Origin: Desulfovibrionaceae bacterium UBA6814
GTDB lineage: Bacteria; Desulfobacterota; Desulfovibrionia; Desulfovibrionales; Desulfovibrionaceae
Direction: 5' to 3'
Length of the DNA stretch: 6,260 nucleotides
Assembly: GCA_002452635.1 (NCBI GenBank)
Contig: DKEU01000047.1
Span: 185 to 6,444 of the forward strand
Part shown: positions 1 through 4,787 of the stretch, piece after piece
Layout: each line of letters starts with the position of its first letter
Position numbering within the stretch: the stretch's first letter is position 1
Notes under the pieces: generated by a model
Seen by the model: the letters and a program-made list of their open reading frames with translations, nothing else
Databases searched by the model: none
Told to the model about the DNA's origin: nothing
Translations under genes and position numbers: made by a program

Positions 1-42
1 CTACAGCCCCACGCTCAAGAGGAAGGCCCTCTTCCTGCAAAT

Positions 43-80
43 GGCGGCTTTTGTCAAGCCGCCGGGAAAACTTTTTCCCG
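43..80. terminator. Tandem inverted repeats beyond the cysteine-rich gene
   Basis: Two adjoining hairpins lie just past the stop codon of the minus-strand gene. One has a perfect 8-bp stem (GGCGGCTT at 43-50 with AAGCCGCC at 56-63). The other pairs CGGGAAA (63-69) with TTTCCCG (74-80). A third small one (AAGAGG 17-22 with CCTCTT 28-33) lies further left. Their position fits transcription termination of the minus-strand gene, and perhaps of a gene entering from the left. No strong T tract follows on either strand, so intrinsic termination is inferred rather than clear. No gene can be supported in bases 1-84. Confidence 0.4.
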
Positions 81-84
81 CGCA

Positions 85-363
85 TCACTCGCGACCCACG
101 CGGAACAGGGTTTCCCAGTCCAGGGGCGCGAGGCTTTTGCGGTTGCGCTCCTGGAGCACCAGCCAGCCGTCGGCCGGGATGTTGCGGGCCAGGATGCGGT
201 TCACGAACTGGCGGCCGTCCCCGCCGCAGCAAGCGCAGGCGAACCCGCACACGTCGCAGGTGCAGCCCCCGGTCTTGACCATCTCCTTCAAGGTCCCGCT
301 TTTGTCGCAGCAGGCGTCGCACAGCCGCAGGTGCGCGCCGCCCGGGGCGTCGTGGTGGATCAT
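85..363 (-). CDS. Small cysteine-rich protein, putative metal-binding
   Basis: This gene encodes 92 residues that I do not recognise as a named family. The protein has nine cysteines in two clusters: CDACC at residues 15-19, and C34, C36, C39, C43, C45 and C46 in a CxCxxCxxxCxCC pattern. Three histidines lie near the N-terminus. This spacing suggests zinc or another thiophilic metal, or an iron-sulfur site, but that is inference. The C-terminal half (about 51-92, RQFVNRILAR, then WLVLQERNRKSLAPLDWE) looks like an ordinary soluble domain. No signal peptide or membrane segment is seen, so it is probably cytoplasmic. The ATG at 363 was chosen because a promoter-like element ends six bases upstream of it. 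No convincing Shine-Dalgarno is present, so a leaderless mRNA is likely. The same reading frame stays open for much longer upstream, but only by high-GC chance. The gene is divergent from the small membrane-protein gene at 469. Confidence 0.72.
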   Translation of the reverse strand: MIHHDAPGGAHLRLCDACCDKSGTLKEMVKTGGCTCDVCGFACACCGGDGRQFVNRILARNIPADGWLVLQERNRKSLAPLDWETLFRVGRE

Positions 364-369
364 GCCCGC

Positions 370-398
370 ATTTTCCGTGGTGCGGGCCGCGGGGTCAA
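370..398 (-). promoter_or_regulatory. Sigma70-like promoter of the cysteine-rich gene
   Basis: On the minus strand TTGACC (398-393, five of six consensus matches) is followed by exactly 17 bases and then GAAAAT (375-370, four of six). The -10 ends six bases before the ATG at 363, so the predicted start point falls at or next to the start codon. Confidence 0.5.
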
Positions 399-423
399 GG
401 GATGTTCCGCCGGCGAAGCGGCC

Positions 424-452
424 TTGCGCCCGGCGCGGGCCGTGTCTATGGT
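424..452 (+). promoter_or_regulatory. Promoter of the small membrane-protein gene
   Basis: TTGCGC (424-429), a 17-base spacer and TATGGT (447-452). The predicted start near 459 leaves a short leader carrying a GGAGG ribosome site at 459-463, five bases before the ATG at 469. The 31 bases 422-452 match 731-761, upstream of the AraC gene, at 25 positions. Confidence 0.45.
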
Positions 453-468
453 CGGGGCGGAGGCGTCC

Positions 469-720
469 ATGGAGAACGAGACGCGATACTGGTTTCCGGC
501 CAAGAAGCGCGGCTTCGGTTGGGGCCGGCCCCGGACCTGGCAGGGGTGGGCCGTGTTCGCGGCCTATGGGCTGCTGCTCGGGCTGGGCGCGGTCCTGCTC
601 AGGCGCAACCCGGCCGTTTCGGGGCTCTTCCTGGTCTACGTGCTGGCGGTTTCCGTGGCCCTGGTGGCGGTCTGCTGGGTCAAGGGCGAGCCGCCCCGCT
701 GGCGGTGGGAGAAGAAGTAG
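469..720 (+). CDS. Small two-helix inner-membrane protein
   Basis: This gene encodes 83 residues and resembles the widespread, uncharacterised small proteobacterial membrane proteins that begin with an ETRYWFPAK-like segment and a WGxPxTWQGW motif. The general resemblance is recalled; no family name is claimed. Two hydrophobic segments are visible, about residues 28-44 (VFAAYGLLLGLGAVLL) and 51-70 (SGLFLVYVLAVSVALVAVCW), joined by a short RRNPAV turn. The charged, aromatic-rich ends (RYWFPAKKRG at the start, PPRWRWEKK at the end) probably face the cytoplasm as a hairpin topology. Among the possible starts I chose the ATG at 469 because GGAGG sits five bases upstream. An in-frame ATG at 448 lies inside the -10 hexamer and is unlikely. 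Its role is unknown. The AraC gene follows after a 48-base gap that contains its own promoter. Confidence 0.8.
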   Translation: MENETRYWFPAKKRGFGWGRPRTWQGWAVFAAYGLLLGLGAVLLRRNPAVSGLFLVYVLAVSVALVAVCWVKGEPPRWRWEKK

Positions 721-732
721 GATGGGCGGCCC

Positions 733-761
733 TTGCCCCCGGGCAGGGCCGTGCCTATAGT
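733..761 (+). promoter_or_regulatory. Promoter of the AraC-type regulator gene
   Basis: TTGCCC (733-738), exactly 17 bases, then TATAGT (756-761, five of six matches to consensus). The hexamer ends seven bases before the ATG at 769, so the transcript probably starts at or one or two bases before the start codon. The spacer contains the self-complementary CCCGGG, and GCCC and GGGC flank it, so an operator here is possible but unproven. Confidence 0.55.
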
Positions 762-768
762 GCCCCGC

Positions 769-1617
769 ATGAAAGCCAAGCACCACGCCGTGTTCCTGCG
801 CGACCCGGACCTGCCCTACCTGGAGGCGCGGCACACCCACCTGCGCGGCTCGCACTTCGAACTGCACACCCACGAGTGCTTCACCTTCGTGCTCATCAAG
901 GCCGGGGTCTCGGCCTTCCGCTACCGTGGCGGCCGGGTGCCCATGGGGCCGGGCGCGGTCATCACCATCCTGCCCGACGAGCCCCACGCCTGCCTGCTGA
1001 ACCACGGCCAGGACCTGGCCTATTCCCAGTTCTACCTGGACAGCGACTGGCTGGCCGCGCTCCTGGATCAGCGCCTGGGCCGCGCCCCGGACTTCACCGC
1101 CCTGACCATGGGCGTGGTCACGGACCCGGGTTCGGTGCGCTCCTTCCGGCTCCTGGAGGCCCTGGTGGGCTCGGACCGGCCGGCCCAGGAGAAGGACGCC
1201 GCCTTCCGCGAGCACATGCTCGGCATCCTCACCCCTGCGCTCACGCGAACCCCCGCCCTCAAGCCCGCGCCCGTCCCGTCCCGCGCCTGCCGCGCGCCCG
1301 AACGCACGCGCGAGATCCTGGCCGCGCGCGAGCACCTGGCCGCCAACCTGGAGCGGCCCGTGCCCCTGGAGGAGCTGGCCGGGGTGGCCGGCCTGTCCTC
1401 GGGCCACCTGGTGCGCACCTTCCGCAACGTGCTGGGCCTGCCCCCGCACGCCTACCAGAACCAGCTCCGGGTGGAGCGCGCCAAGGGCCTGCTGGCCGCG
1501 GGCCTGCCCATCGCCCAGGTGGCGCAGGACACCGGGTTCACGGATCAGAGCCATTTCCACCGCACCTTCCGCCGCTTCGTGGCCGCCACGCCGGGCCAGT
1601 ACCAGGCTGCCGGGTGA
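769..1617 (+). CDS. AraC-family regulator with cupin sensor domain
   Basis: This gene encodes a 282-residue transcription factor, a normal length for the family. The N-terminal half (about 25-100) reads as an AraC-type cupin ligand pocket: HFELHTHECFTFVLIKAG at 29-46 contains the usual HxH/E pattern, and GPGAVITILPDEPHA at 60-74 is the conserved second cupin block. A loose, proline-rich linker lies around 155-178. The C-terminus carries two helix-turn-helix units, about 196-220 (VPLEELAGVAGLSSGHLVRTFR) and 247-270. It ends in the family signature GFTDQSHFHRTFRRFVAATPGQYQ. It should bind DNA in the cytoplasm in response to a small effector. The best candidate targets are the downstream EamA and DUF2000 genes, by position only. 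The ATG at 769 is preferred over an in-frame TTG at 733, which is part of the -35. No Shine-Dalgarno is seen, consistent with a leaderless mRNA. The last 33 bases recur in diverged form 80 bases downstream. Confidence 0.93.
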   Translation: MKAKHHAVFLRDPDLPYLEARHTHLRGSHFELHTHECFTFVLIKAGVSAFRYRGGRVPMGPGAVITILPDEPHACLLNHGQDLAYSQFYLDSDWLAALLDQRLGRAPDFTALTMGVVTDPGSVRSFRLLEALVGSDRPAQEKDAAFREHMLGILTPALTRTPALKPAPVPSRACRAPERTREILAAREHLAANLERPVPLEELAGVAGLSSGHLVRTFRNVLGLPPHAYQNQLRVERAKGLLAAGLPIAQVAQDTGFTDQSHFHRTFRRFVAATPGQYQAAG

Positions 1618-1664
1618 TGCGTATAACGGATTGATTTTAAAATACTAAAGTATTTTTTGGAATT
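1618..1664. other. AT-rich insert between the two AraC tails
   Basis: These 47 bases are strongly AT-rich in a window that is otherwise very GC-rich. They include the perfect palindrome ATTTTAAAAT (1634-1643) and a hairpin AAAATAC (1639-1645) with GTATTTT (1650-1656) running into a T tract to 1658. This could be a weak terminator for the AraC gene. The composition and position between duplicated gene ends suggest foreign or recombination-derived DNA, which is inference. Confidence 0.5.
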
Positions 1665-1697
1665 GCCACGCCCGGGCAGTACCAGGCCGCGGGGTAG
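1665..1697 (+). pseudogene. Second, diverged copy of the AraC gene 3' end
   Basis: This 33-base stretch matches 1585-1617, the end of the AraC gene, at 27 positions. Read in frame it encodes the same peptide, ATPGQYQAAG followed by a stop. Four differences are silent third-position changes (CCG/CCC, GGC/GGG, GCT/GCC, GCC/GCG) and the stop is TAG instead of TGA. Only the tail is present, with no start or body, so it is a gene remnant. The silent-only pattern implies that the copy comes from a homologous gene that was still under coding selection while it diverged. Confidence 0.75.
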
Positions 1698-1732
1698 CGC
1701 CGGACGGCCGAGCCGTTTCCGCAACAAAACAC

Positions 1733-1756
1733 GGGCGATTCGTGCATCGCCCCTCC
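1733..1756 (-). repeat. Degenerate REP-like palindrome, unit 1
   Basis: GGGCGAT (1733-1739) pairs with ATCGCCC (1746-1752) around a six-base loop and is followed by CCTCC. It resembles the better-preserved units at 1817 and 1881, which share GGGCG...CGCCC outer arms, but has CTCC where they have CTAC. I take it as a decayed member of the same family. Confidence 0.5.
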
Positions 1757-1816
1757 AGAAGAAAGCCGGAGCGGCGCGTCAGAATGGATTCCCGGGCGCG
1801 ACGGCGGTGCAGGAAG

Positions 1817-1841
1817 AGGGCGGATCGCGATCCGCCCCTAC
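1817..1841 (-). repeat. REP-like GTAG-flanked palindrome, unit 2
   Basis: Bases 1818-1837 form a perfect 20-base palindrome (GGGCGGATCG followed by its exact complement), flanked on the right by CTAC. On the minus strand this reads GTAG followed by the hairpin, the layout typical of REP sequences. The 21 bases 1817-1837 recur identically at 5653-5673. Confidence 0.7.
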
Positions 1842-1880
1842 CCAGGAACGCCCGCCAACGCGCAGGCGCGAGTTGCTTTC

Positions 1881-1905
1881 GTAGGGGCGGTTCGGGAACC
1901 GCCCT
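1881..1905 (+). repeat. REP-like GTAG-flanked palindrome, unit 3
   Basis: GTAG (1881-1884) is followed by GGGCGGTTC, two bases and GAACCGCCC (1885-1904). It is inverted relative to the unit at 1817, with the two GTAG ends facing each other across 39 bases. The inner arm differs from that unit (GTTC/GAAC against GATC/GATC), but both sides changed together and pairing is kept. Confidence 0.7.
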
Positions 1906-1912
1906 GTTTTTT
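1885..1912 (+). terminator. Intrinsic terminator built on REP-like unit 3
   Basis: The 9-bp GC-rich hairpin at 1885-1904 is followed, after TG, by six T residues at 1907-1912. This is a good Rho-independent terminator for plus-strand transcripts coming from the AraC gene, and it separates that gene from the EamA gene. Confidence 0.65.
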
Positions 1913-1946
1913 CTCGGCCGCCCCGCTTTTCCCCGCGTCAATTTCG

Positions 1947-1978
1947 TACAATACCCGGCCCGGGTCCTGCCCTAGATT
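1947..1978 (+). promoter_or_regulatory. Possible EamA promoter region
   Basis: Two candidate -10 hexamers are visible: TACAAT (1947-1952, five of six matches) and TAGATT (1973-1978), the latter ending six bases before the ATG at 1985. Neither has a clear -35 at normal spacing. If the second is used, the message is leaderless. If the first is used, there is a leader of about 25 bases with only a GGGG at 1979-1982, which is very close to the ATG for a ribosome site. Confidence 0.3.
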
Positions 1979-1984
1979 GGGGCC

Positions 1985-2923
1985 ATGGAAACCAAGAAAT
2001 CCCTGCTGCTCCCCTACCTGGGGCTGGCCACGGCCGTGCTGCTCTGGGGCCTGTCCTTCGTGTTCACCAAGGTGGCGCTCAGCGGCCTGCCGCCCCTGGC
2101 CATCCTGTTCCTGCGCTTCGCCCTGGCCGCGCTCTTCTTCCTGGCCTGGTTCTCCCGGCGCGGCCTGCCCCGGCTCGGGCGGCCGGACCTGTGGCGCGTG
2201 GCGCGCATCGCCCTGTTCATGCCCGTGGCCTACTTCATCCTGGAGACCTACGGCATCAAGTTCACCACCGCGTCCAAGGCCTCGCTCCTGGCCGCCACCA
2301 TCCCGCTGGTGGTGCTGCTGGCCTCGGCTTGGCTGCACCGGGAGCGGCCCCGGCCCCGGGTGCTGGCCGGCGCGGCCCTGTCCCTGCCCGGGGTGGGGCT
2401 GTTGGTGGCGGGCGGCGGGGGCGCGGCCGGGCTCTTGTCCGGCCCCCAGCTCGGGGACCTGTACATGGGCGGCGCGGTGTTCGCGGCCGCGGCCTACATG
2501 GTCCTGGCCGGCCGCCTGGGCTCCCGGGTGTCCTGCGTGGACCTCACGGGCTTGCAGATGATCGCCGGGGCCGCGGTCTTCGCCCCGTTCTTCGTGGCGG
2601 GCCTGGGCGACATCGCCTGGGCCGAGGCCGGCCTGCCCCTGGCCGCCACCCTGGTGCTGGCCCTGGGGCCGACCATCCTGGGGTTTTTGAGCTACAACTA
2701 CGCGCTGGGCCACATCCCGGCCCCGCGCGCCTCCCTGGGCATCAACCTGGTGCCTGTGGTCACCGCGCTCGGGGCCTGGGTCATGCTCGGGGAGCGTCTG
2801 GCCCCGTTGCAGATGGCCGGCGGCCTGCTGGTGCTCCTGGCCGTGGCCCTGGCCACTGCGCCCGACCGCAAGCTGCGCGCGCCCGAGGTTGCGGACGTCG
2901 AGCCCGAGGGGGTGCGGCCGTGA
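1985..2923 (+). CDS. DMT superfamily exporter, EamA domain
   Basis: This gene encodes a 312-residue inner-membrane protein of the drug/metabolite transporter superfamily. It has the expected two EamA repeats, about residues 12-142 and 158-291, with roughly ten hydrophobic helices in total. Typical landmarks are LLWGLSFVFTKVALSGLPPLAILFLR split across residues 19-44, the loop ALGHIPAPRASLGINLVPVVT near 240-260, and the end-of-repeat motif GERLAPLQMAGGLLVL at 269-284. Such proteins mostly export amino acids or other small metabolites by proton exchange. The substrate cannot be read from the sequence. The C-terminal 20 residues are charged and cytoplasmic. The stop codon overlaps the GTG start of the DUF2000 gene, so the two are co-translated. 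The AraC gene upstream is the likely regulator, although a terminator lies between them and the exporter probably has its own promoter. Confidence 0.92.
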   Translation: METKKSLLLPYLGLATAVLLWGLSFVFTKVALSGLPPLAILFLRFALAALFFLAWFSRRGLPRLGRPDLWRVARIALFMPVAYFILETYGIKFTTASKASLLAATIPLVVLLASAWLHRERPRPRVLAGAALSLPGVGLLVAGGGGAAGLLSGPQLGDLYMGGAVFAAAAYMVLAGRLGSRVSCVDLTGLQMIAGAAVFAPFFVAGLGDIAWAEAGLPLAATLVLALGPTILGFLSYNYALGHIPAPRASLGINLVPVVTALGAWVMLGERLAPLQMAGGLLVLLAVALATAPDRKLRAPEVADVEPEGVRP

Positions 2924-3321
2924 AGTGCGTGCTGGTCATCGACGCCGGATTGCCCCGGGGCCTGGCCGCCAACGCCGCGGCCGTGCTGGCCGCCACCCTG
3001 GGCGCGCGGGTGCCGGACCTGGTGGGCCGCGACCTGCCCGACGCCGACGGCGCGGACCACCCCGGCATCGTGGTGGTGCCCCTGCCGGTGCTGGCTGCGG
3101 ATACCGACGCCCTGCGCGAACTGCGCCAGCGCGCCGCCGCCGTGCCGGATCTGGTGTGCGTGGACTTCTCCCGCCTGGCCCAGCAGTGCAGGCGCTACGA
3201 CGAGTACGCGGACCTGCTGGCCGCCACCCCGGGCCAGAGCCTGGACTACGTGGGCGTGGGCCTGGCCGGCCCGGCCAAGGCGGTGAACAAGCTCACCGGC
3301 AGCCTGCCCTGCTGCCGCTAG
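2920..3321 (+). CDS. DUF2000 family protein
   Basis: This gene encodes 133 residues, full length for the DUF2000 (PF09391) family. Landmarks are the N-terminal CVLVIDAGLPRGLAANAAAV (3-22), then LGARVPDLVGRDLPDADGADHPGI (27-50), PLPVLAAD (54-61), and the C-terminal VNKLTGSLP (122-130), which is characteristic of the family. The family is recalled as having a fold related to bacterial-archaeal type II peptidyl-tRNA hydrolase. No enzymatic role is established to my knowledge. The protein is soluble and cytoplasmic. The GTG start overlaps the EamA stop in a GTGA quartet, and a strong GAGGGGG ribosome site lies at 2906-2912, seven bases upstream. Both point to translational coupling with the exporter. 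The ending CCR replaces a more usual pair of hydrophobic residues, a small oddity. A role in handling or sensing the exported compound is only a guess. Confidence 0.88.
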   Translation: MKCVLVIDAGLPRGLAANAAAVLAATLGARVPDLVGRDLPDADGADHPGIVVVPLPVLAADTDALRELRQRAAAVPDLVCVDFSRLAQQCRRYDEYADLLAATPGQSLDYVGVGLAGPAKAVNKLTGSLPCCR

Positions 3322-3333
3322 GGCGGGGGGCCT

Positions 3334-3466
3334 GCGAAGCCAGGCCGGCCCAGGATGGCCCGTACTGCTGGCCGGAGCTTTGCGGGCCGGCGCTTATTGA
3401 ACACCGGTTCTTCGGGGGGATTCCCCCCGAGCCCCCCTTTCCGGAGCACGGTGTTGCGTAGTGGCG
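3334..3466 (+). repeat. Tandem hairpin element, copy 1
   Basis: This is the first of three imperfect tandem copies. It starts GCGAAGCCAG, then carries an inverted pair GCCGGCCC (3344-3351) and GGGCCGGC (3384-3391) enclosing GGCC-containing sequence, then a T-rich CTTATT. A second hairpin follows, TCGGGGGG (3412-3419) with CCCCCCGA (3423-3430), and then a variable tail. It lies just after the DUF2000 stop and could terminate that operon. No supportable gene lies between 3322 and 3775. Confidence 0.72.
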
Positions 3467-3603
3467 GCGAAGCCAGGCCGGCCCAGGATGGCCTGTACTG
3501 CTGGCCGGAGTCTTGCGGGCCGGCGTTTTATTAAAAAACCGTCTGTTCTTCGGGGGGAATCCCCCCGAGCCCCCCTGTCTGGAGTTGTGGCGACGCGGGT
3601 GTG
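3467..3603 (+). repeat. Tandem hairpin element, copy 2
   Basis: The best-preserved copy, offset 133 bases from copy 1. The GC stem is at 3477-3484 with 3517-3524, followed by GTTTTATTAAAAAAC, which is T-rich on both strands and could stop transcription from either side. The C-rich hairpin is at 3550-3557 with 3561-3568. Its first block is identical to copy 1 through GGATGGCC. The tail after the second hairpin differs from copy 1. Confidence 0.72.
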
Positions 3604-3718
3604 GCGAAGCCATGCCGGCCCAGGATGGTTCGCTGCGCTGACGAGGGAGTGCGGGCCGGCGTTTTTTTAACCTCAGGTTTTTTCGGGAGGAGGACCCCCG
3701 AGCCCCCTGGCAGTGGCT
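3604..3718 (+). repeat. Tandem hairpin element, copy 3, diverged
   Basis: This copy starts 137 bases after copy 2. The outer stem is intact (3614-3621 with 3653-3660) and is followed by seven T residues at 3662-3668, the most terminator-like of the three. The sequence inside the stem is unrelated to the other copies, but its length is almost the same (39 against 40 bases between stem starts). The second hairpin is degraded to TCGGG (3683-3687) with CCCGA (3697-3701). The right boundary is approximate. Confidence 0.62.
3653..3668 (+). terminator. Terminator-like stem end and T tract in copy 3
   Basis: The 3' arm GGGCCGGC pairs with 3614-3621 and runs into GTTTTTTT. The loop is long (31 bases), so efficiency is uncertain, but with the two similar structures upstream it would insulate the permease operon from the EamA-DUF2000 operon. 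Confidence 0.45.
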
Positions 3719-3738
3719 GCGACCCCTCCTGTCCCGCG

Positions 3739-3767
3739 TTGCCTGAATCCGGGGTTTGGCCTATGGT
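3739..3767 (+). promoter_or_regulatory. Promoter of the ABC permease operon
   Basis: TTGCCT (3739-3744), exactly 17 bases, then TATGGT (3762-3767). The -10 ends eight bases before the ATG at 3776, so transcription should begin at about 3773-3776, giving a leaderless or nearly leaderless mRNA. Confidence 0.5.
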
Positions 3768-3775
3768 TCCGGGCC

Positions 3776-4771
3776 ATGCCCGCCCTGCTCAAGCGACTGC
3801 TCGCCAAGACCCTGTGGATCGGGGTGGTGTTTTTGGGCATCACCGTGCTCTCGTTCGCGGTCATCCACCTGGCCCCGGGCTCGCCCACGGATCTGCAGAC
3901 CACCCTGAACCCCCAGACCACGGGCGACACCCGCGCCCGGCTGGAGAAGCTCTACGGCCTGGATAGGCCGCTGCACGTCCAGTATTTCGACTGGCTCGCC
4001 CACCTGGCCCGGCTGGATTTCGGCCGCTCCATGAGCTCGGACTCCCGGCCGGTGCTGGAGAAGATCGGGGAGCGCCTGCCGCTGACCCTGGGCATGAACG
4101 TGGTCTCCCTCATCCTCACCCTGGCCATCGCCATCCCCCTGGGCGTGGCCTCGGCCGTGCGGCGGGGCTCGGGCTTCGACCGGGGGGTCACGGTGTTCGT
4201 GTTCCTCGGGTTCGCGGTGCCCGGGTTCTGGCTGGCCCTGCTCATGCAGTACCTCTTCGGCATCCATCTGGACTGGCTGCCCATCTCCGGCCTCACCTCC
4301 CTGGACTATGACCGGCTCTCGGCCTGGGGCAGGTTCTGGGACGTGACCCGCCATCTGGCCATGCCCATCTTCATCTACACCGTCACCTCCCTGGCCGGGC
4401 TGTCGCGCTACATGCGCACCACCATGCTGGAGATCCTGCGCCAGGACTTCATCCTCACCGCCCGGGCCAAGGGCCTGTCCCAGGCCTCGGTCATCTACCG
4501 CCACGCCCTGCGCAACGCGCTCCTGCCGGTCATCACCATCCTGGGCCTGTCCATTCCCGGGCTCATCGGGGGCAGTGTGATTATCGAGAGCGTGTTCGCC
4601 CTGCCCGGCCTGGGCCAGCTCTTCTACCAGGGGGTCATGGCCCGGGACTACCCGCTCATCATGGGCAACCTGGTCCTGGGCGCGGTGCTCACCCTGGCCG
4701 GCAACCTGCTGGCCGACCTGGGCTACGCCCTGGCCGACCCGCGCATCCGTACCGGGCGCAGCAGCGCATGA
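3776..4771 (+). CDS. ABC transporter permease, DppB/OppB/GsiC type
   Basis: This gene encodes 331 residues, normal for the first permease of peptide/nickel-type ABC importers in the inner membrane. The N-terminal helix (about 11-30) is followed by the family motif HLAPGSP (31-37) and by the soluble segment LEKLYGLDRPLHVQYFDWLAHLARLDFGRS (56-85). The binding-protein-dependent transport domain spans about 100-320. The EAA coupling loop, which contacts the ATPase, is at 227-251 (LTARAKGLSQASVIYRHALRN, then ALLP). It is followed by the typical GLIGGSVIIESVFALPGLGQL. The ATG at 3776 is supported by the promoter position and by the usual start of the family; an in-frame GTG at 3713 lies upstream of the promoter. 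It forms a heterodimer with the next gene's product. Substrate specificity is set by a binding protein that is not in the window, so I assign none. Confidence 0.93.
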   Translation: MPALLKRLLAKTLWIGVVFLGITVLSFAVIHLAPGSPTDLQTTLNPQTTGDTRARLEKLYGLDRPLHVQYFDWLAHLARLDFGRSMSSDSRPVLEKIGERLPLTLGMNVVSLILTLAIAIPLGVASAVRRGSGFDRGVTVFVFLGFAVPGFWLALLMQYLFGIHLDWLPISGLTSLDYDRLSAWGRFWDVTRHLAMPIFIYTVTSLAGLSRYMRTTMLEILRQDFILTARAKGLSQASVIYRHALRNALLPVITILGLSIPGLIGGSVIIESVFALPGLGQLFYQGVMARDYPLIMGNLVLGAVLTLAGNLLADLGYALADPRIRTGRSSA

Positions 4772-4787
4772 CCGGGAGCCGCCAGCC

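Noticed and set aside
1..468. Plus-strand frame open from the left edge through the small membrane-protein gene
   Set aside because: It runs antisense to the cysteine-rich gene, has low-complexity shadow composition, and the true start at 469 has a good ribosome site; no upstream coding part can be supported.
733..768. Upstream TTG start adding 12 residues to the AraC protein
   Set aside because: The TTG is the first part of the -35 hexamer and the added residues would lie upstream of the predicted transcription start.
85..1560. 491-residue open frame on the minus strand
   Set aside because: Only its last 92 residues (the cysteine-rich protein) look real. The rest is antisense to the membrane-protein and AraC genes and has the G/Q/H/R-rich composition of a high-GC shadow frame.
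1838..2713. Long minus-strand open frame over the EamA gene
   Set aside because: Glutamine/glycine/histidine-rich shadow of a strongly coding plus-strand gene with clear EamA family motifs.
3461..3670. Short open frames through the tandem hairpin elements
   Set aside because: The peptides are translations of repeat DNA (such as GGIPPE-type strings), appear in several frames, and have no ribosome sites or family resemblance.
3334..3718. CRISPR array or integron attC sites
   Set aside because: Units are about 135 bp, contiguous and imperfect with no spacer/repeat alternation, and lack the RYYYAAC/GTTRRRY boxes expected of attC sites.
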